This document shows positions 27,001 to 32,968 of a stretch of 42,300 nt of DNA, piece by piece (positions within the stretch are counted from its first letter, which is position 1; every line of letters starts with the position of its first letter). Below the pieces are notes generated by a model that saw only the letters and a list, made by a program, of their open reading frames with translations, made no database searches and was not told the DNA's origin. Made by a program: the position numbers and the translations under genes. The stretch comes from Verrucomicrobiota bacterium (GTDB lineage Bacteria > Verrucomicrobiota > Verrucomicrobiia > Limisphaerales > JADLHS01): NCBI GenBank assembly GCA_025350905.1, contig JANXWY010000256.1, positions 1 to 42,300 of the forward strand, in the 5' to 3' direction.

Positions 27001-27112
27001 GGACATTCACGCCTTCGCGGAAAGCCGGCGCGGACGCAAACAGCGGACGCCATCCAGCCAACCGCCCGATTTGCCCGGGAGCGCAACCCCGGGCAGCGGC
27101 GGCCCACCCTAA
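24011..27112 (+). CDS. Cas4/RecB-like nuclease + RNase H-like nuclease + IS66-like DDE transposase fusion
   Basis: One uninterrupted 1033-residue frame holds three enzymes. Residues 1-300: a TM0106-type RecB/Cas4-like PD-(D/E)XK module (SLFEAFLKCPTKCWL; D174 in LLLSFDAF; Cys C14, C291, C294, C300 positioned for a 4Fe-4S cluster). Residues 380-550: a DEDD nuclease of the RNase_H_2 type (YLDVEG with D387 and E389; ITYNTEDC with D543). Residues 590-1000: an IS66-like transposase with a zinc finger (C647, C650, C689, C692) and a full DDE triad in HADET (D778), VSDFYTAYD (D827) and WNNNNAEH (E946). In-frame REP insertions lie at residues 65-73, 97-129 and 201-232. No IS66 companion ORFs or terminal repeats are visible. 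The gene lies among REPs and is followed by a RAYT. The 25.4-26.9 kb part has lower GC than the rest. The fused product's function is unknown. Confidence 0.85.
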   Translation: MTITPSLFEAFLKCPTKCWLRFTGETPPGNSYAEWVGTESESYRIDAAKRLMATVPADECGPSPGSSRREEAHSLAENLKAAQWRVATDVSLHTELRSSRGHEAQTPSAQRSTVNSQPTDQSLLTSAATIVESRLHAIERIPSEGRGKPAQFVPIRFIYRNKLTKDDRLLLSFDAFVLSEMLGRAVSPGKIIHGELRDSAGSSRGNEAQTEKSEIGNPKSEISQSLLTSAATHNGVGEPQTGIAAALGQAHPRVTKVKTPALAGEVRKRLEKMTALLASPAPPDLVLNRHCAECEFQARCRKIAVEKDDLSLLAGMSAKERQQLRSKGIFTVTQLSYTFRPRRRSKRQRDKREKYHHSLKALAIREKKIHIVGSPELKIEGTPVYLDVEGLPDRDFYYLIGLRIGQGEAAVQHSLWADTVADEGKIWQEFLAILETVKKPVLIHYGSYETTFVKNMAERHGSPEAESVAAKTLASALNLISAMFSIIYFPTYSNSLKEIARHLNVEWSEAGASGTGSIAWRRDWEKSRLTVLMQRLITYNTEDCMALARLHGHLGDYSVNGDTTTCAKDVVHADCLPRNFPCTFKKNQFQFAEFEQINQAAYWDYQREKVLVKSSERLKRIAQKIGPKIKLKPRINKIVEWPGPTACPKCGALKIYRHQAERKTLVDVRFSFGAIKRWTTKNLFHRYRCPKCRIIFRNSECAWDGHKFGPNLRAFCVYQTIELRLPQHQVTAFVNSLFNFQLSATIVNKFKESVAAFYQETHEALMQAIIDGPLVHADETKVSLGGQIGYVWIFTNLESAVYLYSPSREGELVQRVLKDFDGVLVSDFYTAYDSLSCAQQKCLIHLIRDLNDDVFKEPFNTQFKELVAKVATLLKPMIQTVDRFGLKTRFLRKHKADVGRFFKWLSLREYRSETALKCKQRLEKNRNTLFTFLDHDDIPWNNNNAEHAVKAFALLRRNFAGLSTEKGIKEYLILLSVCQTCKYMGVDFLDFLRSGEKDIHAFAESRRGRKQRTPSSQPPDLPGSATPGSGGPP
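24204..24227 (+). repeat. Single REP unit inside the fusion gene
   Basis: A 24-base copy beginning GTAGCAGCCGACGTGAGG lies in frame in the fusion gene, coding for GSSRREEA at residues 65-73. The nearest opposite copy is in the next REPIN, so it may be a single unit or a decayed pair. Confidence 0.85.
24300..24396. repeat. REPIN in the nuclease coding region (residues 97-129)
   Basis: A forward unit (24300-24323, subtype GAGGTCACGAGG) and a reverse unit (24373-24396, subtype of GACGTGAGGAGG) enclose a 49-base spacer of CTCAA-type repeats. The 97-base REPIN stays in frame and adds about 33 residues ending SLLTSAATI. The flanking homologous residues, TDVSLHTE and ESRLHAIERIPSEGRG, would otherwise be adjacent. 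Confidence 0.9.
24612..24705. repeat. REPIN in the nuclease coding region (residues 201-232)
   Basis: A forward unit (24612-24635, GAGGTAACGAGG subtype) pairs with a reverse unit (24682-24705, hybrid GAGGTGAGGAGG), 46 bases apart. The spacer contains short purine-rich repeats such as AAATCGGAAATTGG. The 94-base insert adds GSSRGNEAQTEKSEIG and SQSLLTSAAT to the protein without a stop. Confidence 0.9.
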
Positions 27113-27117
27113 CCTTC

Positions 27118-27265
27118 GTAGCAGCCGACGTAAGGAGGCTCATTCTAATTTCTGCGATGGATGCGGGGCGATGATTGACCACTCCGGTTAGAATATAAGG
27201 CCACGAGACTTGCATCGATTCGCATTTAGGAATTCCAGTCAGAGCCTCCTCACGTCGGCTGCTAC
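27118..27265. repeat. REPIN upstream of the RAYT gene
   Basis: A forward unit (27118-27141, GACGTAAGG) and a reverse unit (27242-27265) frame 100 bases. It lies between the fusion gene stop (27112) and the RAYT start (27320), so this is the intergenic content here. Confidence 0.9.
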
Positions 27266-27319
27266 GAAAGCATTGGCTCTGGATTCTCCGGGGCTTGCAC
27301 CGTACGATGGCGCAGCGCC

Positions 27320-27901
27320 GTGAATGAACCAAACCTCAATCGCGCTTTCTATCTCCCGCGCCTTCCCCGCGAGTATTACCGGGGCGACGCCGTAGTACAT
27401 TGGACGCTTTCTGTCTCGCATCGCCGACGCGGTTGGCTGGATGAACGGTTTCACGCCGCGTTCCGCGAACTGATGCTGCACGCCGCCGCCCGCGAGGGCT
27501 TATTCTGCCCGGGGTATTGTCTCATGCCGGATCATTTGCATCTGGTCTGGATGGGCCTGCGGCTGGATTCCGACCAACTCAACGGCATGGCCTTCCTCCG
27601 AACGCACCTCAAACTCCAACTTGCGCCGCAGAAATTCCAGCATCAACCACATGATCATGTGCTCAAGGAAGCGGAGCGCCAGCGGAACGCGTTTGCCAAG
27701 GTCTGCAATTACATCCTCGCAAATCCGTTGCGGGCTGAACAGGTGGAGCATCCGAACGAATGGCCGTTCACCGGGGCCATCGTGCCGGGCTATCCCACGC
27801 TGCATCCATTGCAAAACGATTTTTGGTCGAAGTTTTGGAAGCTTCATGCGCAGGCGAAGCATGCAAATGCAGGGGAAATTATTCGCCCGCCTATCAAATA
27901 A
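27320..27901 (+). CDS. REP-associated tyrosine transposase (RAYT), IS200-like Y1 family
   Basis: The 193-residue protein has the single-strand HUH motif as MPDHLHLVW (H72, H74) and the catalytic tyrosine in CNYILANPLR (Y131), the standard Y1 transposase layout (about 60 residues between). RAYTs cut and join single-stranded REP hairpins. The start is GTG at 27320 (no ATG in that frame). REPINs of one family lie on both sides (27118-27265, 27911-27993, 28031-28108), and these start with GTAG, or GTGG, matching the tetranucleotide known in RAYT-recognised REPs. The gene is intact and of normal length, so it is the best candidate for mobilising the local REPs. Confidence 0.92.
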   Translation: MNEPNLNRAFYLPRLPREYYRGDAVVHWTLSVSHRRRGWLDERFHAAFRELMLHAAAREGLFCPGYCLMPDHLHLVWMGLRLDSDQLNGMAFLRTHLKLQLAPQKFQHQPHDHVLKEAERQRNAFAKVCNYILANPLRAEQVEHPNEWPFTGAIVPGYPTLHPLQNDFWSKFWKLHAQAKHANAGEIIRPPIK

Positions 27902-27910
27902 ATAGCCGCC

Positions 27911-27993
27911 GTGGCAGCCGACGTAAGGAGGCTCTGAATGCCTTTGTGGGGAAAGCTGGTCGGAGAAGTGAGCCTCCTCACGTCGGCTGCTAC
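27911..27993. repeat. REPIN directly downstream of the RAYT gene
   Basis: A forward unit (27911-27934, GTGGCAGCCGACGTAAGG) and a reverse unit (27970-27993) enclose 35 bases. It begins 10 bases after the RAYT stop codon. Confidence 0.9.
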
Positions 27994-28030
27994 CGAGAAT
28001 GGGCGCAGCCATCGCAGCCACCCATTCAAT

Positions 28031-28108
28031 GTAGCAGCCGAGGTCACGAGGCTTTGACTCTCCTCATCGTTGTTCCTTCAGAATGAGCCTCCTTACGTCG
28101 GCTGCTAC
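28031..28108. repeat. Second REPIN downstream of the RAYT gene
   Basis: A forward unit (28031-28054, subtype GAGGTCACGAGG, ending GCTT) pairs with a reverse unit (28085-28108, subtype GACGTAAGG) 30 bases apart. It ends 50 bases before the stop of the next gene. Confidence 0.88.
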
Positions 28109-28158
28109 GATCGCAGTTCCTTCGCCTCTTGGCCATGGATGCGTTCGGACAGTCCGGT

Positions 28159-28764
28159 TCAGGCCAAAGCACGTTCGATGAGCGACTGTTCACGGGCGCC
28201 ATACCTAAGCTTCAGCGCCTCGGCGTGCGCGGCGGGCGTCATCTTTTTCCACGATTTTTGCAGCGCGTTGATCATCTTTGCGTCGTCTGATTTCGCTGCG
28301 AGGGCGGCCAGTTGCCGTTCGAGAAAGACGAGGCAGAGAGCGTCCTCGAGGACGCGGCTTTCGGGATCGGCGGGGAAATTCTTTTTCAAGTTCAAGTCCT
28401 GCACGCGGCGGATGGTGTCATCGTCATAGCCTACGGCGCGGAGAATCTCGCCTGCCTTTTGCGCGTGGAATTTCTTCAAATCCGCGCGCCATTGCAGATA
28501 GCCCGGGCGCGACATCGGATACGAGTCGCGCGGGATCAGCCAGCGGGCGATGTGCTGGCAACGGGCGGCCAGGCGCAACGGTTCGCTGGCCTCGGGGCTG
28601 AGCTGCTGCACCCAGTCCGTGAGCCATTGGGCATAAATCAACTCGCGTGGGTGAGACTCTCCGTCAGCAACCTCCCGGTTCGGGTCGCGGGCGTTTTCTT
28701 CGTCGAACCGCCGGAGCGCAGCGGCGAAGCGCTCCGGATCGTTGGGCTCAAAAGCTGACTGCAT
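28159..28764 (-). CDS. DUF4202-family protein
   Basis: The 201-residue, mostly helical protein matches my memory of DUF4202 (PF13875): RFDEENARDPNREVADGESH, PRELIYAQWLTDWVQQL, LAARCQHIARWLIPRDSYP, SRPGYLQWRADLKKFHAQKA and GYDDDTIRRVQDLNLKKNF. Its histidine and aspartate residues (C/Q-H, H-P-R) suggest a metal-dependent fold like HD hydrolases, but no function is established for the family. The start ATG at 28764 gives the usual N-terminus. It diverges from the small Cys-protein gene that opens the metal-transport block. It is intact. Confidence 0.85.
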   Translation of the reverse strand: MQSAFEPNDPERFAAALRRFDEENARDPNREVADGESHPRELIYAQWLTDWVQQLSPEASEPLRLAARCQHIARWLIPRDSYPMSRPGYLQWRADLKKFHAQKAGEILRAVGYDDDTIRRVQDLNLKKNFPADPESRVLEDALCLVFLERQLAALAAKSDDAKMINALQKSWKKMTPAAHAEALKLRYGAREQSLIERALA

Positions 28765-28865
28765 GGCGGGGTTATTTCAGTTCAAGACCGGGCAGGCAAG
28801 GTTGGATTCAATTCTAAAGGAAAAAAGGTTGTCAATCGGCAACCGCCCTGCTGAAATCAGCGGTG

Positions 28866-29195
28866 ATGCAACTGCTGTCCCCGAGACAGGCCGCCTGGAC
28901 CAAACTCGCGCTCGCGAGTTTGATGGCGGGGTTGGTTCTACTGCTCGCGCTCGTCGCGTCGAGCGAAAGCCTGCATCACCGAATTCATGGCAGTTCCACA
29001 GATGGCCAGAGCCCGTGTGCCATTTGCTCCGTGGTCCGGGGACAGATCGATGCCCCGACCTCGACTTCGCCCGAAGCCGTCGTGACGTTGTTTATCGCGT
29101 GGACGCTTCCCCATCTTGAATCCGCGATTCCCCCTGCGGTGGATGTCTCCGTGGCCTCCAGTCGCGGTCCGCCGGCTTCCTTTGCTTCCCTGTAA
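28866..29195 (+). CDS. Small membrane protein with CXXC, first gene of the metal-uptake cluster
   Basis: The 109-residue protein starts MQLLSPRQAAWTKLALASLM, and its first helix, LVLLLALVASSESLHH, looks like a signal anchor. A short polar region follows with SPCAICSVVRG, a CXXC pair, and a second hydrophobic stretch (VVTLFIAWTLPH). Histidines around SLHHRIHG could bind metal together with the cysteines. I do not recognise a named family. It precedes a porin and a zinc-type binding protein, so metal handling is plausible but inferred. The ATG at 28866 is chosen; a GTG one codon upstream is an alternative. Confidence 0.6.
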   Translation: MQLLSPRQAAWTKLALASLMAGLVLLLALVASSESLHHRIHGSSTDGQSPCAICSVVRGQIDAPTSTSPEAVVTLFIAWTLPHLESAIPPAVDVSVASSRGPPASFASL

Positions 29196-29287
29196 TTCGT
29201 CACTGGCCATCCACGGGCCAGCTTTTTCCGTTTGGAATTTAATACTTGGCGTACCGCGTCGTGTGGACGCCGTTACTAGGAAATTTT

Positions 29288-30757
29288 ATGAAGCTTTTGA
29301 AAACGATCAGATGGACCGTTTTGGTTTCGGCGTTGGTACTGGTACCGCATGGTGCGGTACGGGCGCAGGAGACCAATCAATTGAACCAGTTGCGGCGGCA
29401 ACTGGAGCAGATGCAGGAAAATTTTGAAAAAGTGCAGCGCGCCCAGCGGGAGCAGATTGAGGCGTTGACCAAACAACTGAATGAAGTGATCCAACAATCG
29501 ACGGCGACGGCCGATCAAAAAAAACTCGAAGCCCAACTCGCCTTGGAATTGGCGACCAATCAACCTGCGGCGGCGCCGCCCGCCAAGGGCATGGACAAAG
29601 CGCCGTGGTCACCCGCGCAACCGCTCACGGTGGCGCGGAGCGGCGCCTCGTACCTCAACATGAGCTTTGACGGCATGTTCGCAGTCGGCGGTTCCTCGGC
29701 GCAGGATATCCCGGCGCTTGAATTTGGCGGCCATGATCCCAAGCAGAATGGGTTCACCGTGCAAAATTTGGAGATGACGCTGGATGGCAAAGTGGATCCT
29801 TACTTCCGTGGCCAGGCCAACATTGTCCTACAAATCGATCCAGACGGCGCGACGAGCGTTGAGGCCGAGGAAGCCTATCTGGAAACCATTTCGCTGCCGT
29901 GGAATCTCCAAGTCAAGGCTGGGCAGTATTACACCGCGTTCGGAAGGATCAATCCGACGCATCCGCACACCTGGGACTTTGTGGATCAGCCGCTGGTCAT
30001 CGGTCGATTCCTGGGGCCGGATGGTTTGCGCAATCCGGGCGCGCAAGTCTCGTGGCTGGCGCCGACACCGTTTTACTCCGAGCTGTTTCTGTCCGTGCAA
30101 AACAGTGGCGGCGAAACGGCGAACAGCTTCCGGGATGTGGCGGGCACCGAGTTGATCACCCAGCGTCCGGGCGTGGACACCTCGGTTCAGAATGCGGGGG
30201 ACATGCTCTATTCGCCGCGCTACGTGATGTCCTTCGACCTCGGCGATGAACACACGCTGGTGCTGGGTGGATCGGGTGCGTTCGGGCCCAACGCCAGCGG
30301 TCAGGACGGGCGGACGGCCATTTACGGCGCGGACCTGTTCTACAAATGGAAGTCGCGTCAGCATGACAAGGGCTTTCCATTTGTGACCTGGCAGACGGAG
30401 TATTTGTATAGCCACTATGAAGCAGCGGCCTATCCCGGCAGTCCCGGCTTTTCGCCTGCGGCCGCCACGACAATCAACAACTGGGGTGTTTACTCCCAGG
30501 TGTCGTACGGCTTTCGGCCGCGCTGGGTTGCGTCGCTGCGCGGTGATTACGTGACCGGCCAACCGGGGGATTTCTGGGCGGATCCGCTCCTCGACGATCG
30601 TTATCGCATCTCCCCGGCATTGACGTTTTATCCGAGCGAGTTTTCGAAGCTTCGCCTCCAATACAATTACGACCACATCCAGAGCGTTGGGGTGGAAAAT
30701 TCGGTATGGTTCCAATTCGAGTTCCTGCTCGGCGCGCACTCGGCGCATAAATTTTAA
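29288..30757 (+). CDS. Outer-membrane porin-like protein with coiled-coil N-terminus
   Basis: The 489-residue protein has a signal peptide (VLVSALVLVPHGAVRAQ), then a coiled coil (about 28-80, NQLNQLRRQLEQMQENFEK and EQIEALTKQLNEVIQ). A proline/alanine linker follows, and then beta-strands with aromatic girdles. MTLDGKVDPYFRGQANIVLQ, AGQYYTAFGRINPTHPHTWD and FDLGDEHTLVLGGSGAFGPN are barrel-like, and the end FEFLLGAHSAHKF is a typical terminal strand. The N-terminal coiled coil could bind peptidoglycan or trimerise. It stands between a CXXC membrane protein and a zinc-type binding protein, suggesting an outer-membrane metal channel in the same pathway. Start ATG 29288 is used; an upstream in-frame codon would precede the signal. 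Confidence 0.82.
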   Translation: MKLLKTIRWTVLVSALVLVPHGAVRAQETNQLNQLRRQLEQMQENFEKVQRAQREQIEALTKQLNEVIQQSTATADQKKLEAQLALELATNQPAAAPPAKGMDKAPWSPAQPLTVARSGASYLNMSFDGMFAVGGSSAQDIPALEFGGHDPKQNGFTVQNLEMTLDGKVDPYFRGQANIVLQIDPDGATSVEAEEAYLETISLPWNLQVKAGQYYTAFGRINPTHPHTWDFVDQPLVIGRFLGPDGLRNPGAQVSWLAPTPFYSELFLSVQNSGGETANSFRDVAGTELITQRPGVDTSVQNAGDMLYSPRYVMSFDLGDEHTLVLGGSGAFGPNASGQDGRTAIYGADLFYKWKSRQHDKGFPFVTWQTEYLYSHYEAAAYPGSPGFSPAAATTINNWGVYSQVSYGFRPRWVASLRGDYVTGQPGDFWADPLLDDRYRISPALTFYPSEFSKLRLQYNYDHIQSVGVENSVWFQFEFLLGAHSAHKF

Positions 30758-30775
30758 CCTGCGATAGACACAATT

Positions 30776-31936
30776 ATGAAAACAACCATCTTGAAATCTT
30801 TGTTACGCTTAGTCGGGAGCGTCTTTTCTGGCGCGGCGTTCTCCCTCACCTCACCCCGACCCTCTCCCCTCCCGCTGGGAGCGGAGAGGGAGGAGCGAGC
30901 GAAGCTGCCAGGTTTTTCGCGAGCGCATTTGGCAAACCCAACGCCAGGTTTTGGAGGAAGACGGGATATGATTCCCCCCCTCCGCACTCTCGACGGGAGG
31001 GGAAAGGGCTGGGGTGCGGTGCGGGTCGGCATTGCGCTCGTAGTCGGCCTGGCATTCGTAAGTTTGGTTTCAACGGCGCAGGCAAAACTGAATGTGGTTT
31101 GCACCACTCCGGACATTGCTTCGCTGGCACAAGCGGTGGGCGGCGACAAAGTTGAAATCACCACGCTGGCGCGGCCCACCGAAGACCCGCACTTCGTGGA
31201 CGCCAAACCCAGCTTCATCGTGAAGCTCAATCGCGCCGACGCCTTGATCGAGGGTGGCGCGGAATTGGAAGTCGGCTGGCTGCCACCGTTGCTCACGGGG
31301 GCCCGCAACGCGAAGCTCGCGTCCGGTGCGCCGGGCTACCTCCGCGCCAACGAAGGCGTACAAATGCTCGAAGTGCCCACGTCGCTGGACCGTTCGGAAG
31401 GAGACATCCACGCGGCGGGCAATCCGCATTTTCTGGTGGACCCGGAGAATGCAAAAATCATCACGCGCCACATCGCCGAGGCCTTCTGCAAGCTGGATGC
31501 AGCGAACTGCGCGAGCTACCAGGCGAACCTGAAAAAGTTCCTCGATGAGCTGGCTGCCAAGATGGTCGAGTGGCAAAAGCAACTTGCACCCTTCAAAGGG
31601 CAGCAGCTTGTGGCGTATCATAATTCCTGGGTTTATTTCGCGAAGCGTTTTGGACTTCAGATCAATGTGTTCCTCGAACCGAAACCTGGCATCCCGCCGT
31701 CGCCGGCGCATCTCGCGTCGGTGATCACCAAGATGAAGGCGGACAAGACGCATGTCATCATCGTGGACCCCTATCTGAACCGGCGGACGGCGGAAACCGT
31801 GGCGCGGAACACCGACGCGACGGTCGTGGACGTGGCGCAAATGCCCGGCGGCGTGAAAGGAACGGAGGGCGGCTACCTGGCGCTGATGGATTATCTCGTG
31901 AACTCGCTAGCGAAGGCGCTGGCGGAAAAGAAGTGA
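30776..31936 (+). CDS. Metal ABC transporter substrate-binding protein (ZnuA/MntC-like) with an inserted repeat
   Basis: The 386-residue frame is a cluster 9 periplasmic binding protein: KLNVVCTTPDIASLAQAVGG, ARPTEDPHFVDAKPSFI (His ligand), AAGNPHFLVDPENAK (His), LVAYHNSWVYFAKRFGL (His), FLEPKPGIPPSPAHLAS and VIIVDPYLNRRTAE. These are the usual Zn/Mn ligand blocks. The N-terminus is abnormal: MKTTILKSLLRLVGSVFSGA is separated from the hydrophobic core VGIALVVGLAFVSLVSTAQA by about 60 residues translated from a palindromic DNA insert (30849-31016). An in-frame GTG at 31019 (VRVGIALVVGLAF) could be the working start, giving a normal signal peptide. Which start is used cannot be seen. It binds metal for the permease downstream. 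Confidence 0.88.
   Translation: MKTTILKSLLRLVGSVFSGAAFSLTSPRPSPLPLGAEREERAKLPGFSRAHLANPTPGFGGRRDMIPPLRTLDGRGKGWGAVRVGIALVVGLAFVSLVSTAQAKLNVVCTTPDIASLAQAVGGDKVEITTLARPTEDPHFVDAKPSFIVKLNRADALIEGGAELEVGWLPPLLTGARNAKLASGAPGYLRANEGVQMLEVPTSLDRSEGDIHAAGNPHFLVDPENAKIITRHIAEAFCKLDAANCASYQANLKKFLDELAAKMVEWQKQLAPFKGQQLVAYHNSWVYFAKRFGLQINVFLEPKPGIPPSPAHLASVITKMKADKTHVIIVDPYLNRRTAETVARNTDATVVDVAQMPGGVKGTEGGYLALMDYLVNSLAKALAEKK
30849..31016. repeat. Family II palindromic REPIN inside the binding-protein signal region
   Basis: A forward unit (30849-30890, CCTCACCCCGACCCTCTCCC then GAGAGGG) and a reverse unit (30971-31016, ending AAAGGGCTGGGGTG) flank about 80 bases of spacer. It lies within the open frame of the binding-protein gene and is read through in frame. 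Confidence 0.75.
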
Positions 31937-31952
31937 TATGGAGAACGAAAAC

Positions 31953-32108
31953 GCCCTCACCCTGACCCTCTCCCATCCGATGGGCGAGGGAACAGCAATC
32001 GCGCGCCCGACTTGTTCACTTGCCTGTGCGGCAAATCCAGCGATCGGTTTTTCTGTGGACTCGAAAACATTTCTCCCTCTCCTCGGAGGAGAGAGCCGGA
32101 GTGAGGGC
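31953..32108. repeat. Family II REPIN between binding-protein and permease genes
   Basis: A forward unit (31953-31990, GCCCTCACCCTGACCCTC, closing GGGCGAGGG) and a reverse unit (32073-32108, CTCCCTCTCC ending GAGTGAGGGC) enclose about 80 bases. This is the whole content of the 195-base gap. The same family as inside the preceding gene. Confidence 0.8.
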
Positions 32109-32131
32109 GAGCGTTACAATTAAATTATTCT

Positions 32132-32968
32132 ATGACCGAGATTCTTTCTGTAATGAAATGGCCGCTGGTCGCGTGTTTGTTGCTGCCGGGCATCCTGGTT
32201 TACTACGGGCTGCACATCATTCGTCGCGAAGTCATCTTTGTGGACCTGGCGCTGGCGCAGGTGGCCACTTTGGGCACCTGCGTGTGTTTGTTTCTGGGCC
32301 ATGAACCGGATGATCCACACAATTATTTCTGGTCGCTCGGCTTCACGCTGGTGGGCGCACTGGTGTTCACGTTTACGCGCTCGACCAAACACGCGAAGGT
32401 GCCGCAGGAGGCGCTCATCGGCATCACTTACGTGGTGGCCGCGGCGGCAGGGATTCTCCTGTTGAGCAAGAGTCCGCACGGCAAGGAGGAACTGCAACGC
32501 ACGCTCGTCGGCGATTTGCTCACGGTCACGCCGATGGAAATCGGGAAAACCGCCGCGCTCTACGCGGTGATCGCGATTTTGCATTTCATTTTCCGGAAGC
32601 AGTTCATCCGGCTTTCGTTCGACCACGAACACGCGGAGCAGGGCGGCCTTAACGTGCGGTTTTGGGATTTCCTCTTTTACGCACTGTTCGGGTTGATCGT
32701 GACGAGCTTCGTGCAAGTCGGCGGGGTGTTGATGGTGTTCTCCTACCTCATCGTGCCAGCGGCGTGCGGGACCTATCTGGCGGCGGCGCTGCCGGCGCGG
32801 CTGGCCATCGGCTGGTGCGTGGCGACCCTGGCGAGCGTGGGCGGACTGTACGCGTCGTTCCGACTCGACGTGCCGACGGGCGCGGCGATTGTGTGCGTGC
32901 TGGGCGCGGTGTTGTTGGTGGCGGCCATCAGCTCGAAAGTGTTTGTCCCGTCGCCGAAGGATTCATAA
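32132..32968 (+). CDS. Zinc/manganese-type ABC transporter permease (ZnuB-like)
   Basis: The 278-residue protein has about eight membrane helices and matches the ABC-3 (PF00950) permease family: VACLLLPGILVYYGLHIIRR, EVIFVDLALAQVATLG, LTVTPMEIGKTAALYAVI, FWDFLFYALFGLIVTSFVQV, GGVLMVFSYLIVPAACGTYL and GGLYASFRLDVPTGAAIV. The segment EVIFVDLALAQVATLG carries the cytoplasmic loop that normally contacts the ATPase. The substrate-binding protein is encoded upstream, but no ATP-binding subunit gene lies in the window. Start ATG 32132. Its 3' end overlaps the 3' end of the convergent efflux-pump gene by six bases. Confidence 0.9.
   Translation: MTEILSVMKWPLVACLLLPGILVYYGLHIIRREVIFVDLALAQVATLGTCVCLFLGHEPDDPHNYFWSLGFTLVGALVFTFTRSTKHAKVPQEALIGITYVVAAAAGILLLSKSPHGKEELQRTLVGDLLTVTPMEIGKTAALYAVIAILHFIFRKQFIRLSFDHEHAEQGGLNVRFWDFLFYALFGLIVTSFVQVGGVLMVFSYLIVPAACGTYLAAALPARLAIGWCVATLASVGGLYASFRLDVPTGAAIVCVLGAVLLVAAISSKVFVPSPKDS

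Noticed and set aside
23930-28108. Possible CRISPR array made of the 24-base repeats
   Set aside because: The units alternate in orientation and spacing is irregular, with no cas1/cas2 nearby. They fit REPINs around a RAYT. The Cas4-like domain in the fusion gene is not by itself CRISPR evidence.
32963-32968. Six-base overlap of the permease and pump gene ends
   Set aside because: Convergent 3' overlaps of a few bases are common and not a sign of a fusion or special regulation.
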